The notes below the pieces were generated by a model. That model did not search any database. It saw only the letters and a list, made by a program, of their open reading frames with translations, and was not told the origin of the DNA. DNA of 64,000 bases from SZAS-18 sp038322235. Lineage in GTDB: Bacteria > Verrucomicrobiota > Verrucomicrobiia > Chthoniobacterales > SZAS-18. The stretch covers positions 1 to 64,000 of the forward strand of contig JBBQFQ010000005.1 of the NCBI GenBank assembly GCA_038322235.1, in the 5' to 3' direction. The position numbers and the translations under genes were made by a program. Shown here one piece after another: positions 31,801 through 39,416 of the stretch; the first letter of the stretch is position 1, and every line of letters starts with the position of its first letter.

Positions 31801-34591
31801 TGATGGTGAACGCGCCGCCCACGGCCGTCCCGGCCACGAACGGCGCCGCGGCCGACGTCGTGAGCGTCGCGCCGCTCCAGTTCACGGTCGAACCGATGAC
31901 GTTGAAGCTTCCGCCGCTCAACGCGCCGCCGCTCAGATCGAAGATCGCGCCCCCGCTCCCGACGCTCGCGCTGGTGTTGTTCACGAGCGAACCCGCGCTG
32001 AGCGCGAAGCGGCCGTTTCCGGCCCAAGTGACGCCACCGAGCTGATGCGTGCCTCCCCCGAATTCGAGGACGCCCGCCGCGCCCGTCTGGAAGAGACCGG
32101 CATCGCCAAAGGTCCCCGTGCCACCCGAGAGCAGCAGCCGGCCGCTGTTGATCTCCACGCTTCCCACGGAGGAAAACGGAATCGCAATGGTCGTCGTGCC
32201 GCTCGTGGTGTCCTTGATCAAGCGGTTGCCGAAGTTGGAGAGAGTGAACTGCACGTTCGGATTTGCCCCCGCCGTCATGCTCTGGTCGGACTGGACGCTG
32301 AAGATCGCTCCGCTGGGTCCCACCATGTTCAGACTGGTCGCCGTGGTCGCGCTGCCACTGAGCTGAATGTCACCGCCGCTCCAGCCTCCGTTGGGAAAGT
32401 TCACGCTCCGGCGATCCAGCAGTTTCGCGGCTGGGCCCGCGATGTAGAACGGCGCATTCACCGTCGTCGCGGCCACGAAGGGGGCGGCGAAGGTGGTCGT
32501 CAGCGTTCCGGCTGTCCAAACGACCGCCGAGCCCGCCAGATCGAAATTCCCGCCCGTCAGCGTGCCTCCCGTGAGGTCGAAGAGGACACTGGCGTTTCCG
32601 ATCGGGGCAGTGCTGTCATTCTGCAGCACCCCGGCACTCAGATTGATCTCACCCGCCCCCGCCCATGATGCGCCATTCATCCGATGGGTGCCGCCGCCAA
32701 ACTCGAGCAGGCCGTTTTGCCCCACGATGAAGGCGCCATCGCTTGCGAGACCCGCGCTGCCGCCGGAGAGGAGCAGGCGGCCGCTGTCGACCTCGAGATA
32801 TCCACTCGTGGAGAATCCCGCGCCGATCGTCGATGTGCCCGATGAGAAGACCTTCAAAAGCCGGCTGGCGGGCGCCACGCGCACGGCGCTGGTGCCATCA
32901 GAGGAGATGATGGCGGCGTTGTTATAGAGGGAATGAATCGTATTCGTGCCCGCGAACGTCACGGTGGAGCCGCTAAGTTGGAGATCGGCGGCGCCCACCC
33001 AGGAACCGTTCCCGTTGAAGGTCAGATTGTGGCGGACGAGATTCGCCGTCGCCGCGAGCGCGACGGATTCATCCGTGTTCACGGTTGAATCAACCACGCC
33101 GCTGGGACTGACGTTCGAAAAGTCACCACCCGACCAGTTGAACGCGGTGCCGGTGAACACGAAGGGCGTACGAAATGCGCCGCCCGAGACATTGACGGCC
33201 ACCACGGTGTTGCCGACCGCCATGGCCGCTGGACTCGAAAAAGTTCCGGCGGAAAATGCAATGACTCCACCGGTCCCCGTCCATTGATTCCCGCCCGCGA
33301 AAACCTGCGCACCGCCGCCAAACTCCAGCGTGCCGCCGGTGGAGACATCGAAGTCGCCGTTCCAATTTCCGCCGCCGGTGAAGCGCAGGCCACCGTTCGC
33401 AATGCGAATCGAAGTCCCCCCGCCCTGATCAAACGGGAGCGGGAAATCGAGGCTCGACGACCCATCCCGCTGCAGGGACGCCCCGTTCGCCAGCGAAAAC
33501 GTATTTGAGCCCGATTCGGCCGTGACCACGGTGACATCGTAGAGGTAGAACGCCGCGTTCGCGCCGTTCACCAGCCAGGAGCCAGATCCTCCGAAGTCGA
33601 TCGTCCCGCCCGTCGCCGAGACCAGACCCGTGCTCGTGATCGCCCGCCGGACCTGCTTCGAAGCGTTGTCGCCCATGGAGACGTTGCCGTTTAACGTCGC
33701 AGTCTGGCCCGAAGTGCCGCTGATCGCTCCTCCCGTCCAGTAGAACGCACTGTCACCCGAGACCGTCTCGACATCGATCGTGAGCGAGGACTGCGAACTC
33801 TGGAGGACCCCAGCAGAGAGGGTGAGCGAGCCTTGGAGCGCGAGTGTCGCGGCGGATTCGTAGTTCACCGTTCCGCCGGCGAGCCGGAGCTGGGCTCCGC
33901 TCGTCACGGCGACCGAGCCCGAGCCGCCGAGCGTGAGGACGGTACCGGGATTTCCCGAATCACCCAGGACGACGATCGCCTCTTCGCCGCTCGCACTGAA
34001 AGCGCCGCTGATCGTCCCGCCCGCCGCGAGCGTCACGAAGCCGCGCGTCACGGTCAGATCAGACAATGAAACGGCGCCGGTCACGATGACCGTCGGGAGC
34101 GTCGGGAAGAGCCGGGCAATTGTCAGCGCGGAGGCGTTCGCGCTCGTCAGCGTGCCATCGATCGTGATCTGGCCGTAGCCGTTGTCGGCCATGGTGAGAG
34201 GCGCTGTGAAGCTCAGATTTTGGCCGACGGTTCCCGGGTAGTCGGTCTCGTTCGCGAGCGTCGGATTCGTTCCGCCGTTCGCCGCAAAGATGAGCGGGGC
34301 ACCCGAGGTCTCGAAGGTCCCGATGAGATTGCTAAACTGCAGCCGGTTGAGCGTAAACGTCCCCAGGTTGTTGTTCGCCGGCGTGCCGGGTCCGGAAACG
34401 AGCGAGAAGGTCAGCTGCGTCGAAGCCGCACTGACCGGTGCGAGCGAGAACTGCCAGTTGAGTGGATGTGACCAATCGGACGGCGTATTCGCTGGTCCGC
34501 CGGACCAAGTATAGCTCTGCGCCGCGAGCGATGCAGTAGACGCAAGCACGGCAGCCAACGCGGCGAGTGGGCGGAGGAAGGATGGGCGCAT
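28871..34591 (-). CDS. Giant secreted beta-helix protein with strand repeats
   Basis: A protein of 1906 residues starting MRPSFLRPLAALAAVLASTASLAAQ, a signal peptide cleaved after LAA. The body is Gly/Ser/Thr-rich and predicted to form a beta-solenoid, with strand phrases such as GGTLSGVNFNLVGSSVNW and ILEFGGGTHQLNGSSWAG repeated. Five modules of about 214 residues (643 bases) stand in tandem across the middle, each with the landmarks SDQS(V/M)xAGAN, GNRLIKDTT, GRLLLSGG and MDRRSVNF. The C-terminus (HVFQLQYSPDLQTAF... ending EFYRVVVNP) is a domain seen at the end of many verrucomicrobial secreted proteins; no outer-membrane barrel is present, so it is not a classical autotransporter. It is probably a surface or matrix protein. 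Confidence 0.85.
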   Translation of the reverse strand: MRPSFLRPLAALAAVLASTASLAAQSYTWSGGPANTPSDWSHPLNWQFSLAPVSAASTQLTFSLVSGPGTPANNNLGTFTLNRLQFSNLIGTFETSGAPLIFAANGGTNPTLANETDYPGTVGQNLSFTAPLTMADNGYGQITIDGTLTSANASALTIARLFPTLPTVIVTGAVSLSDLTVTRGFVTLAAGGTISGAFSASGEEAIVVLGDSGNPGTVLTLGGSGSVAVTSGAQLRLAGGTVNYESAATLALQGSLTLSAGVLQSSQSSLTIDVETVSGDSAFYWTGGAISGTSGQTATLNGNVSMGDNASKQVRRAITSTGLVSATGGTIDFGGSGSWLVNGANAAFYLYDVTVVTAESGSNTFSLANGASLQRDGSSSLDFPLPFDQGGGTSIRIANGGLRFTGGGNWNGDFDVSTGGTLEFGGGAQVFAGGNQWTGTGGVIAFSAGTFSSPAAMAVGNTVVAVNVSGGAFRTPFVFTGTAFNWSGGDFSNVSPSGVVDSTVNTDESVALAATANLVRHNLTFNGNGSWVGAADLQLSGSTVTFAGTNTIHSLYNNAAIISSDGTSAVRVAPASRLLKVFSSGTSTIGAGFSTSGYLEVDSGRLLLSGGSAGLASDGAFIVGQNGLLEFGGGTHRMNGASWAGAGEINLSAGVLQNDSTAPIGNASVLFDLTGGTLTGGNFDLAGSAVVWTAGTLTTTFAAPFVAATTVNAPFYIAGPAAKLLDRRSVNFPNGGWSGGDIQLSGSATTATSLNMVGPSGAIFSVQSDQSMTAGANPNVQFTLSNFGNRLIKDTTSGTTTIAIPFSSVGSVEINSGRLLLSGGTGTFGDAGLFQTGAAGVLEFGGGTHQLGGVTWAGNGRFALSAGSLVNNTSASVGSGGAIFDLSGGALSGGSFNVIGSTVNWSGATLTTSAAAPFVAGTAVGGAFTITGAAMKLMDRRSVNFQSGTWTGGDIQLSGSSTTATSLNLNGAAGSIFRIQSDQSVLAGANPNVLMTVFASGNRLIKDTTAGTTTIAIPFASAGNVEVNTGRLLLSGGSGNSASGGGLFQTQPGAILEFGGGTHQLNGSSWAGTGRFVLSAGSLISNSTASIGSGGAVFDLSGGTLSGVNFNLVGSSVNWTGTALTTSIVAPGVAATVVGGVFNIIGAATKVMDRRSVNFQGGTWSGGDLQISGSATTTTSLNLNGAAGSIFRIQSDQSVLAGANANVLMTIFTSGNRLIKDTTAGTTTIAVPFASVGNVEVNTGRLLLSGGSGNSASGGGLFQTQTGAVLEFGGGTHLLNGSSWTGTGRFVLSAGTLVSNSTASIGSAGAVFDLTGGTLSGVNFNLFGSSVNWTGTALTTSIAAPGVAATVIGGTFNISGAATKVMDRRSVNFQGGTWTGGDIQISGSTTSTTSLNLNGAAGSIFRIQSDQSVLAGGNSNVLMTVFASGNRLIKDTTTGTTNIAIPFASVGNVEVNTGRLLLAGGSGSSASGGGLFQTQTSAVLEFGGGTHQLNGSSWAGSGSFVLSAGTLVSNSTASIGSGSAVFDLTGGTLSGVSFNLFGSSVNWGGTILTTTLANPGVAATTIGGPFTITGPAIHRMDRRSVNFSSGTWTGGDIQLNGSTTTTTSLNLNGPNGSIFRIQSDQRVTAGANGNALLTVFAAGNRMIKDTTTGITSIQVCFSNAGSTEVSSGTLLFTTSCNTNAGLLTAHAGGTLRIDGQFGGNGNIAIDSGGTFILAGAVSGGGQFNIAGTLDLRGGFLGNGSNSTTINAGGRLTGNGTIAGAFTNNGTVSTTGGISFTGPVTNNGVMRFRGGGSLLFFGPAFVNNGVLDVITGSFSNFGGGAFVNNGVVLDSTAVKVKRTTRSGNVVSLVVDGYDEHVFQLQYSPDLQTAFADLGTPQAGLGGELTFTDSSNGAKEFYRVVVNP
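29600..32860 (-). repeat. Five tandem coding modules of about 643 bp inside the giant gene
   Basis: Landmark codons for SDQS-type motifs recur near 29711, 30355, 30997, 31640 and 32280, a spacing of 640-645 bases. The three central modules are almost identical in DNA, including silent positions, while the outer two have diverged. This pattern suggests recent duplication or continuing recombination between modules. Boundaries are approximate. Confidence 0.75.
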
Positions 34592-34672
34592 CCCATCCTG
34601 TTACCTGCCGCGCCGCGCCGGTTACCAGGATTCGGAGGGAACCGCCGGAACGGCGAGCCGGAAAGCCCGCCG

Positions 34673-35494
34673 TTAGCGTCGGTCCCTTTTCAACAGTTCT
34701 TTCCGCCCAGCTTCCAGCCGGCTCCGTTCCTTGGAGGTGAGACTGCTGAGGCCGGTCTTCGCAATTTTGTCGAGCAACGCGTCCATGTCCTCGATGGCAT
34801 CATCGCGACCGCCCGCGCCAGCCGACGGCAGCACGCGGAATCCTGGCTTCCGCCGGAAGAACGCCGCGAACGAAAAGCCCTCGAAGACGCCAGCCCGGAT
34901 CGCGCGGATATAGCCGAAAGCGGCCGCGCTGGTCGCGAGAGTGCAGATCAGGCCCATGAAATCCCGATTACTGACGTCACCGACGGCCGCGAGAAACAGG
35001 CTTCCGATTGCGATAAATCTCATCGGAATCCCGCCCCACCACTGCACGTTCGGGTACATCGTCGCGAACGCGATCACAAGTCCGATCGAGAGGTGCATCG
35101 AACCAAAAACAAATCCCGACATGCCAGCGAGCCAGGCGAGCGTCGCGACGACAATCGGGGTCACGACGAGCACCCCGAGGAACGCGAAATAGCGTCCCCT
35201 ACCCATCTCTAGCTCACAATCCCGACCGAACGTGTAGAGGAACATGAGGCTGAAGATCGTGAAGAAATTCACCTGACCGACGATCAAGTAGGTCACCGCA
35301 CGCCAGACGTGGCCATGCTTCCAGAACCACTCCGGGACGAACGCGAACATCGCGATTGCACCGGTGACCCCCGCAAACGCCGCGACGACCAATCCGATCA
35401 CCATCGCCGCGACGACAATCGTTGTTCCGTAGACGGGCACACTTCCAATCCGGGTAATGGGCCGGTTGTCCTGGAACTGGTTCTCGAAAAGCAT
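34673..35494 (-). CDS. Rhomboid-like membrane protein, probably catalytically inactive
   Basis: A protein of 273 residues from the ATG at 35494, which has AGGGAGCG just upstream; an in-frame ATG 21 bases earlier lacks this. It has six or seven hydrophobic segments and the rhomboid landmarks FLYTFGRDCELEMGRGRYF and GMSGFVFGSMH. The GxSG serine is present, but the TM2 position usually His/Asn reads TIFSLMFLY and the TM6 segment FMGLICTLATSAAAFGY has no histidine, so the Ser-His dyad looks broken. The C-terminal tail LDKIAKTGLSSLTSKER is shared with many rhomboid-family proteins of bacteria. It may bind membrane proteins without cutting them. It stands alone, 81 bases from the start of the giant gene. 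Confidence 0.75.
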   Translation of the reverse strand: MLFENQFQDNRPITRIGSVPVYGTTIVVAAMVIGLVVAAFAGVTGAIAMFAFVPEWFWKHGHVWRAVTYLIVGQVNFFTIFSLMFLYTFGRDCELEMGRGRYFAFLGVLVVTPIVVATLAWLAGMSGFVFGSMHLSIGLVIAFATMYPNVQWWGGIPMRFIAIGSLFLAAVGDVSNRDFMGLICTLATSAAAFGYIRAIRAGVFEGFSFAAFFRRKPGFRVLPSAGAGGRDDAIEDMDALLDKIAKTGLSSLTSKERSRLEAGRKELLKRDRR

Positions 35495-35634
35495 CGCGCT
35501 CCCTGTTAAGCGCATTCCGGGCGGGCGGCAATCGTGGTGGACACAGTGCCGGTCGGGCGGTGAAGAACGCGGCCGCCCGCGCCTTGACCGCGGACGTCAA
35601 ACTTGGTCGGATCGCCGTCGTTCTGCTCACGCCA

Positions 35635-36057
35635 ATGACTCAACTCTTCCGATTTCCTGCCTCGGCAAAGCGAGACCCCGCCGTTGGCGCTTGGATGGAC
35701 GCGCACACCGGGGAATTGGGCGCCCTCGCGAAGCAGTGGTTCGCCGTGATCCGCGGTTGCGGAGATGACGTCCGGGAGCTGATCCACGACGGCCGACCAA
35801 CGGCGTGCGTTGGGGAGGCGGCCTTTGCGTACGTCGATGCCTTCAAGGCTCACGTGAACGTCGGATTTTTCCGAGGGGCTCAGCTGCCCGATCCGAAGGG
35901 CCTCCTGGTGGGCACGGGAAAGGCGATGCGCCATGTGAAGCTCCGACCCGGGAGCGCGATCGACGCAACGGCGCTCACCCACCTGATCGCCGCCGCCTAT
36001 CTCGACATGACCAAGCGCGTCCGAGCTGAGCGGCTCCAGGCGGGTGTAGGTGTTTAG
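35635..36057 (+). CDS. DUF1801 (YdhG-like) family protein
   Basis: A protein of 140 residues starting MTQLFRFPASAKRDPAVGAW. The frame is open further upstream from a GTG, but the ATG gives the normal length. The phrases VRELIHDGRPTACVGEAAFAYVDAFKAHVNVGFFRGAQL (in parts) and GKAMRHVKLRPG match the DUF1801 pattern: a small alpha/beta fold with the conserved F(A)Y, HV.lgF..G and K..RH.k. The family has no proven activity; members have been linked loosely to metal tolerance. It is divergent from the rhomboid-like gene and convergent with the Wsp-associated hybrid kinase. Confidence 0.8.
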   Translation: MTQLFRFPASAKRDPAVGAWMDAHTGELGALAKQWFAVIRGCGDDVRELIHDGRPTACVGEAAFAYVDAFKAHVNVGFFRGAQLPDPKGLLVGTGKAMRHVKLRPGSAIDATALTHLIAAAYLDMTKRVRAERLQAGVGV

Positions 36058-36154
36058 CCATACCGGCATACGGCACATGAGAATGAAACTCCGCCTGATT
36101 CCACCGATGGAGGAATATCGGGAGAGCTACCGCTGCACGGTTCGCCGAGCTAAT

Positions 36155-36260
36155 TTCCGGCACCCTCCGGGTTGGAAAGCCCGTGGCCATACACTTGGAA
36201 GAATCCTCCGCGAATCTCCGGCTACCCTCCGGGTTGGAAGAGACCCTCCGCGAATCTCCG
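36155..36260. repeat. Short degenerate repeat with about 20-bp spacing
   Basis: CCTCCGCGAATCTCCG occurs at 36205-36220 and 36245-36260, exactly 40 bases apart, and CTCCGGGTTGGAA occurs at 36165 and 36227. Written in 20-base lines, two to three units align. It lies just past the DUF1801 stop, up to the stop of the hybrid kinase. It may be a small relative of the longer 20-bp arrays, sharing ATTCGCGGAG with the array at 46831 when reversed. Confidence 0.45.
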
Positions 36261-38366
36261 TCAACCGTCCGACCTCTCCTTTCGGCGCGGACCCCAGCGC
36301 TCCAGCGCGGTCTGGAGTTCCGCCACGCGCACGGGCTTCGCGAGATAATCATCCATCCCGGCCTGGAGACACAGCTCCCGGTCACCCTGCATCGCATTCG
36401 ACGTCATGGCGATCAGGCGCGGGCGCGTGTCGTCGCTCCCCGCCCACTGCGAGCGGATCCGGCGCGCTACTTCGTAGCCATCCATGTGCGGCATCTGCAC
36501 GTCCAGAAAGATGATGTCGTAGGACTTCAGCTCCAGGGCCGTGAGGACCTCAACGCCATCCGCCACCGTGTCGGTCAGATAGCCGAGCCTTTTCAAAAGA
36601 TTCACTCCGACCTTCTGGTTGATGTCGTTGTCATCGGCAAGCAACAGCCGAAGCGGTAGACGCGAGGCGAGCGTGGCATCCGCCTTGGGCGCGACGGGCA
36701 GCCTTTCCTCGGTCCGCTCCGGCTGCGGCATCGCGCGCTCGAAAAGCTCCAGCAGCACGCGCGGGCGGATCGGATGGTGCAGGTAGCCGCAGGCGCCCGC
36801 CGCTTCCGCATCGGCCGAGCGCAGTCTCCGCGCGGAGAAGAGCAAAAGTTCGGCACCCGTGGCCGCCGGCAACTGGCGCAGGTGCTTCGCCGACTCCGCA
36901 GGATCGTCTCCGAGCAAGGCGTAGTCGAGGAGGATCGCGTCGAAGGCCGGTCCGGCCTTCCGCAGCCGCAACTCCGCGGCCGCAAGGGTCTCCACTTCGG
37001 CGAGCTCGATCCCCCAAATCCCCGCCAGCTGCGCGACCATCCGCCGCTGCGCGGCACTGTTTTCCACCATCAGCACCCGTTTACCCCGCAGATGCGGCGG
37101 GACGGGCGGCGGCGGAAATTCCACCACGCCGGCATGAGCCCGGATGCTGAAGCGGAAAACTGCGCCCCGGCCAGCCTCACTCTCCACGCTCATGGTTCCT
37201 CCCATCAGCTCCGCGAGCCGTTTGCTAATCACGAGGCCCAGACCGGTTCCGCCGTAGTGTCGCGTGGTGGAGCTGTCGACCTGGCTGAAGGACTGGAAGA
37301 GCCGATCCTGCTTTTCCTTGGGAATGCCGATCCCGGTGTCGGCCACCGTGAAACGCAGCTCCATCTCGCCCGTCGCGTCGGGCGGCCCGGCTTCCGCCGA
37401 GACGATGACATCGCCCGTCGCGGTGAACTTGATCGCGTTGCTGATCAGATTGACGAACACCTGGCGGAGCCGGGTGACATCCCCGACCACCTCCGTATGC
37501 ACTTCCGGATCGATCTGCACGACGAGCTCGAGTCCCTTCTCGGCGGCCTTTGGAGCGAGCAGGTCCATCGCCTCCTCGATGCATTCGCGGAAGTCATACG
37601 GGTGCCGCTCGAGCTCCACCCGGCCCGATTCGATCTTCGAAAAATCGAGGATGTCGTTGATGATCGCGAGCAGGCTTTCGCCCGAGCTCCGGATGACCTC
37701 CACGAAATCCTGCTGCTCGTCGCTCAGTTCCGTGTCGAGCAGGAGCGTCGTCATGCCGATGACTCCGTTCATGGGCGTACGAATCTCATGGCTCATGCTC
37801 GCGAGAAACGCCGACTTCGCGCGCGTCGCCTCCTCCAGTTTTTGATTCAGCGAAACGAGAGCGGTGTTGCTGTCGACGAGCTGCTGCTGGCTTTCGCGCA
37901 GGGCCCGGTTCGCCGCGTCGCGCTGCGTCTGATTGAGGTACGCCCGGGAATGGTGGCGGATGCGGGCGATCAGCTCGATCCGATCTGGGAGTTTGACGAG
38001 ATAGTCGCTCGCGCCCGTGGCGAACGCCTCGCTCTTCACGGCCGGGTCCTCCTTCATCGAGAGGACGATGACGGGAATGTCCCGCGTCTGCGGATTCGCC
38101 CGGTATTGACGCACGAGCGTCAGTCCATCCACGCCCGGCATCACGAGATCCTGGAGAATGACCGTGGGACGGACCTGCACCGCAACCTTCAGCGCCTCGG
38201 CCGGATTCGAGCAGTAGTGAAAATTGATGTCGGGCAGGTTGGCGAGGAGGCGCCGGATGGCTTCACCGATCATCGCCTGGTCGTCGACCAGGAGCACCAT
38301 GATCGGGTAGAAATCATCCGTCGAGGTGGCCGCCTCGGGGGTCTCACCAGGGGGAGAGTCGCGCAT
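36261..38366 (-). CDS. REC-histidine kinase-REC-REC protein, terminal gene of Wsp-like operon
   Basis: A protein of 701 residues without membrane segments. Domains in order: receiver (about 25-145; MVLLVDDQAM, VILQDLVMPGVDGL), short coiled coil (about 145-190), HisKA (phospho-His in MSHEIRTPMNGVIGMT, about 205), HATPase (VNLISNAIKFT, GGTGLGLVISKRLAELM), a second receiver (KRVLMVENSAAQ, AILLDYALLGDD) and a third (RLLLADDNDINQ, IIFLDVQMPHMDGYEVA, YLAKPVR). The middle receiver is divergent at the acidic pocket. It begins 27 bases after cheB, on the same strand, where wspR (REC-GGDEF) stands in Pseudomonas. No GGDEF sequence is present. The first receiver is a probable phosphorylation target of the CheA-like kinase upstream; that is inference. 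Confidence 0.9.
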   Translation of the reverse strand: MRDSPPGETPEAATSTDDFYPIMVLLVDDQAMIGEAIRRLLANLPDINFHYCSNPAEALKVAVQVRPTVILQDLVMPGVDGLTLVRQYRANPQTRDIPVIVLSMKEDPAVKSEAFATGASDYLVKLPDRIELIARIRHHSRAYLNQTQRDAANRALRESQQQLVDSNTALVSLNQKLEEATRAKSAFLASMSHEIRTPMNGVIGMTTLLLDTELSDEQQDFVEVIRSSGESLLAIINDILDFSKIESGRVELERHPYDFRECIEEAMDLLAPKAAEKGLELVVQIDPEVHTEVVGDVTRLRQVFVNLISNAIKFTATGDVIVSAEAGPPDATGEMELRFTVADTGIGIPKEKQDRLFQSFSQVDSSTTRHYGGTGLGLVISKRLAELMGGTMSVESEAGRGAVFRFSIRAHAGVVEFPPPPVPPHLRGKRVLMVENSAAQRRMVAQLAGIWGIELAEVETLAAAELRLRKAGPAFDAILLDYALLGDDPAESAKHLRQLPAATGAELLLFSARRLRSADAEAAGACGYLHHPIRPRVLLELFERAMPQPERTEERLPVAPKADATLASRLPLRLLLADDNDINQKVGVNLLKRLGYLTDTVADGVEVLTALELKSYDIIFLDVQMPHMDGYEVARRIRSQWAGSDDTRPRLIAMTSNAMQGDRELCLQAGMDDYLAKPVRVAELQTALERWGPRRKERSDG

Positions 38367-38393
38367 GGAAGTGCGAAGGGGGGGATCGGGCCG

Positions 38394-39416
38394 CTACGCG
38401 CGGCGGGCTAGAACGCGGACCAGACTTGGGGCAATCTGGTCCAGAGGCAAGACTTCGACGGCAGCATTTAAGGCGACGGCAGCTTTCGGCATCCCGTAAA
38501 CCGCACAGGTCGCCTGATCCTGGGCGATGGTGTGATTCCCGTCGTTCCGGAGCACTTTGAGTCCGAGGGCACCATCCCGACCCATGCCCGTGAGCAGCAC
38601 GCCGATCACCGGACCGGACCAGAATTGCGAGACGCTGCGAAAGAAAACGTCGACCGACGGGCGGTAAGAATACTCGCGGGGCTCCGGCGTGTAGGCGAGG
38701 CGAAGGGCCGCGGTGAGCGTGAGGTGATCGTTCGTCCCGGCGAGCAAGACGGTGCCGCGTTCGAGGAGATCGCCGGGGCAGGCGAGCCGGACCGGCAGCT
38801 TCGCGTGCGCTCCGAGCCACTCCGCCATCCCGGCCGCGAACTGCTGATCGACATGCTGAATGATCGCGACCGCCGCCGGGAAGTCCGGCGGAAGGTCCGA
38901 AAGGACTCTCATCAACGCGGCCGGCCCGCCCGCGGATGCCCCGATCGCGACGAGGGGGACGTGCTCGCCGCCCGTCAACGGGCGCGGGCGTCGCGGCGCC
39001 CCATCGGGCAGGCCGCGCTTCTCCGAGATCAGCCGTCCGATGGAATCGATCTTAGCGAGGAGTGGCGCGGCGGTTTGACGCGGGTCGCCGCTCCCGAGCT
39101 TCGGCGTGTCCACCGCATCCAGTGCCCCGTGCCCCATCGCCTCGAAGACTCGCCACGCGTTCGCTCCGACGCTCACCGTGACGACCAGGATCGGACACGG
39201 CGTCGACGCCATGATCCGCTTCGTCGCCTCGACGCCGTCCATCGTCGGCATCAGGAGATCCATCAGGATGAGATCCGGCTTCTCCCGTTCGCACATCGCC
39301 ACGGCCTCGGCGCCGTTCCGGGCGACCCAGAGTACCTGGTTGCCGGGTTTTGAAACGACGGCGCGGCGCAGCGCCTCGACGGCGAGCGGAACATCATTCA
39401 CGAGCCCGATCCTCAC
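38394..39416 (-). CDS. wspF: CheB/WspF-like protein-glutamate methylesterase
   Basis: A protein of 340 residues with an N-terminal receiver (MRIGLVNDVPLAVEAL, LILMDLLMPTMDGVEATKRI with the phospho-Asp) and a C-terminal CheB methylesterase. The catalytic serine is in VAIGASAGGPAALMRVL, the histidine in AVAIIQHVDQQFA, and the Asp in VIGVLLTGMGRDGALG. It removes methyl groups from the MCP and sets adaptation of the array. It overlaps the kinase gene by four bases. Sequence and place correspond to WspF; in Pseudomonas loss of WspF locks the system on. Confidence 0.92.
   Translation of the reverse strand: MRIGLVNDVPLAVEALRRAVVSKPGNQVLWVARNGAEAVAMCEREKPDLILMDLLMPTMDGVEATKRIMASTPCPILVVTVSVGANAWRVFEAMGHGALDAVDTPKLGSGDPRQTAAPLLAKIDSIGRLISEKRGLPDGAPRRPRPLTGGEHVPLVAIGASAGGPAALMRVLSDLPPDFPAAVAIIQHVDQQFAAGMAEWLGAHAKLPVRLACPGDLLERGTVLLAGTNDHLTLTAALRLAYTPEPREYSYRPSVDVFFRSVSQFWSGPVIGVLLTGMGRDGALGLKVLRNDGNHTIAQDQATCAVYGMPKAAVALNAAVEVLPLDQIAPSLVRVLARRA

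Noticed and set aside
36261..38366. WspR-type diguanylate cyclase
   Set aside because: No GG(D/E)EF motif; the protein is a histidine kinase with three receivers.
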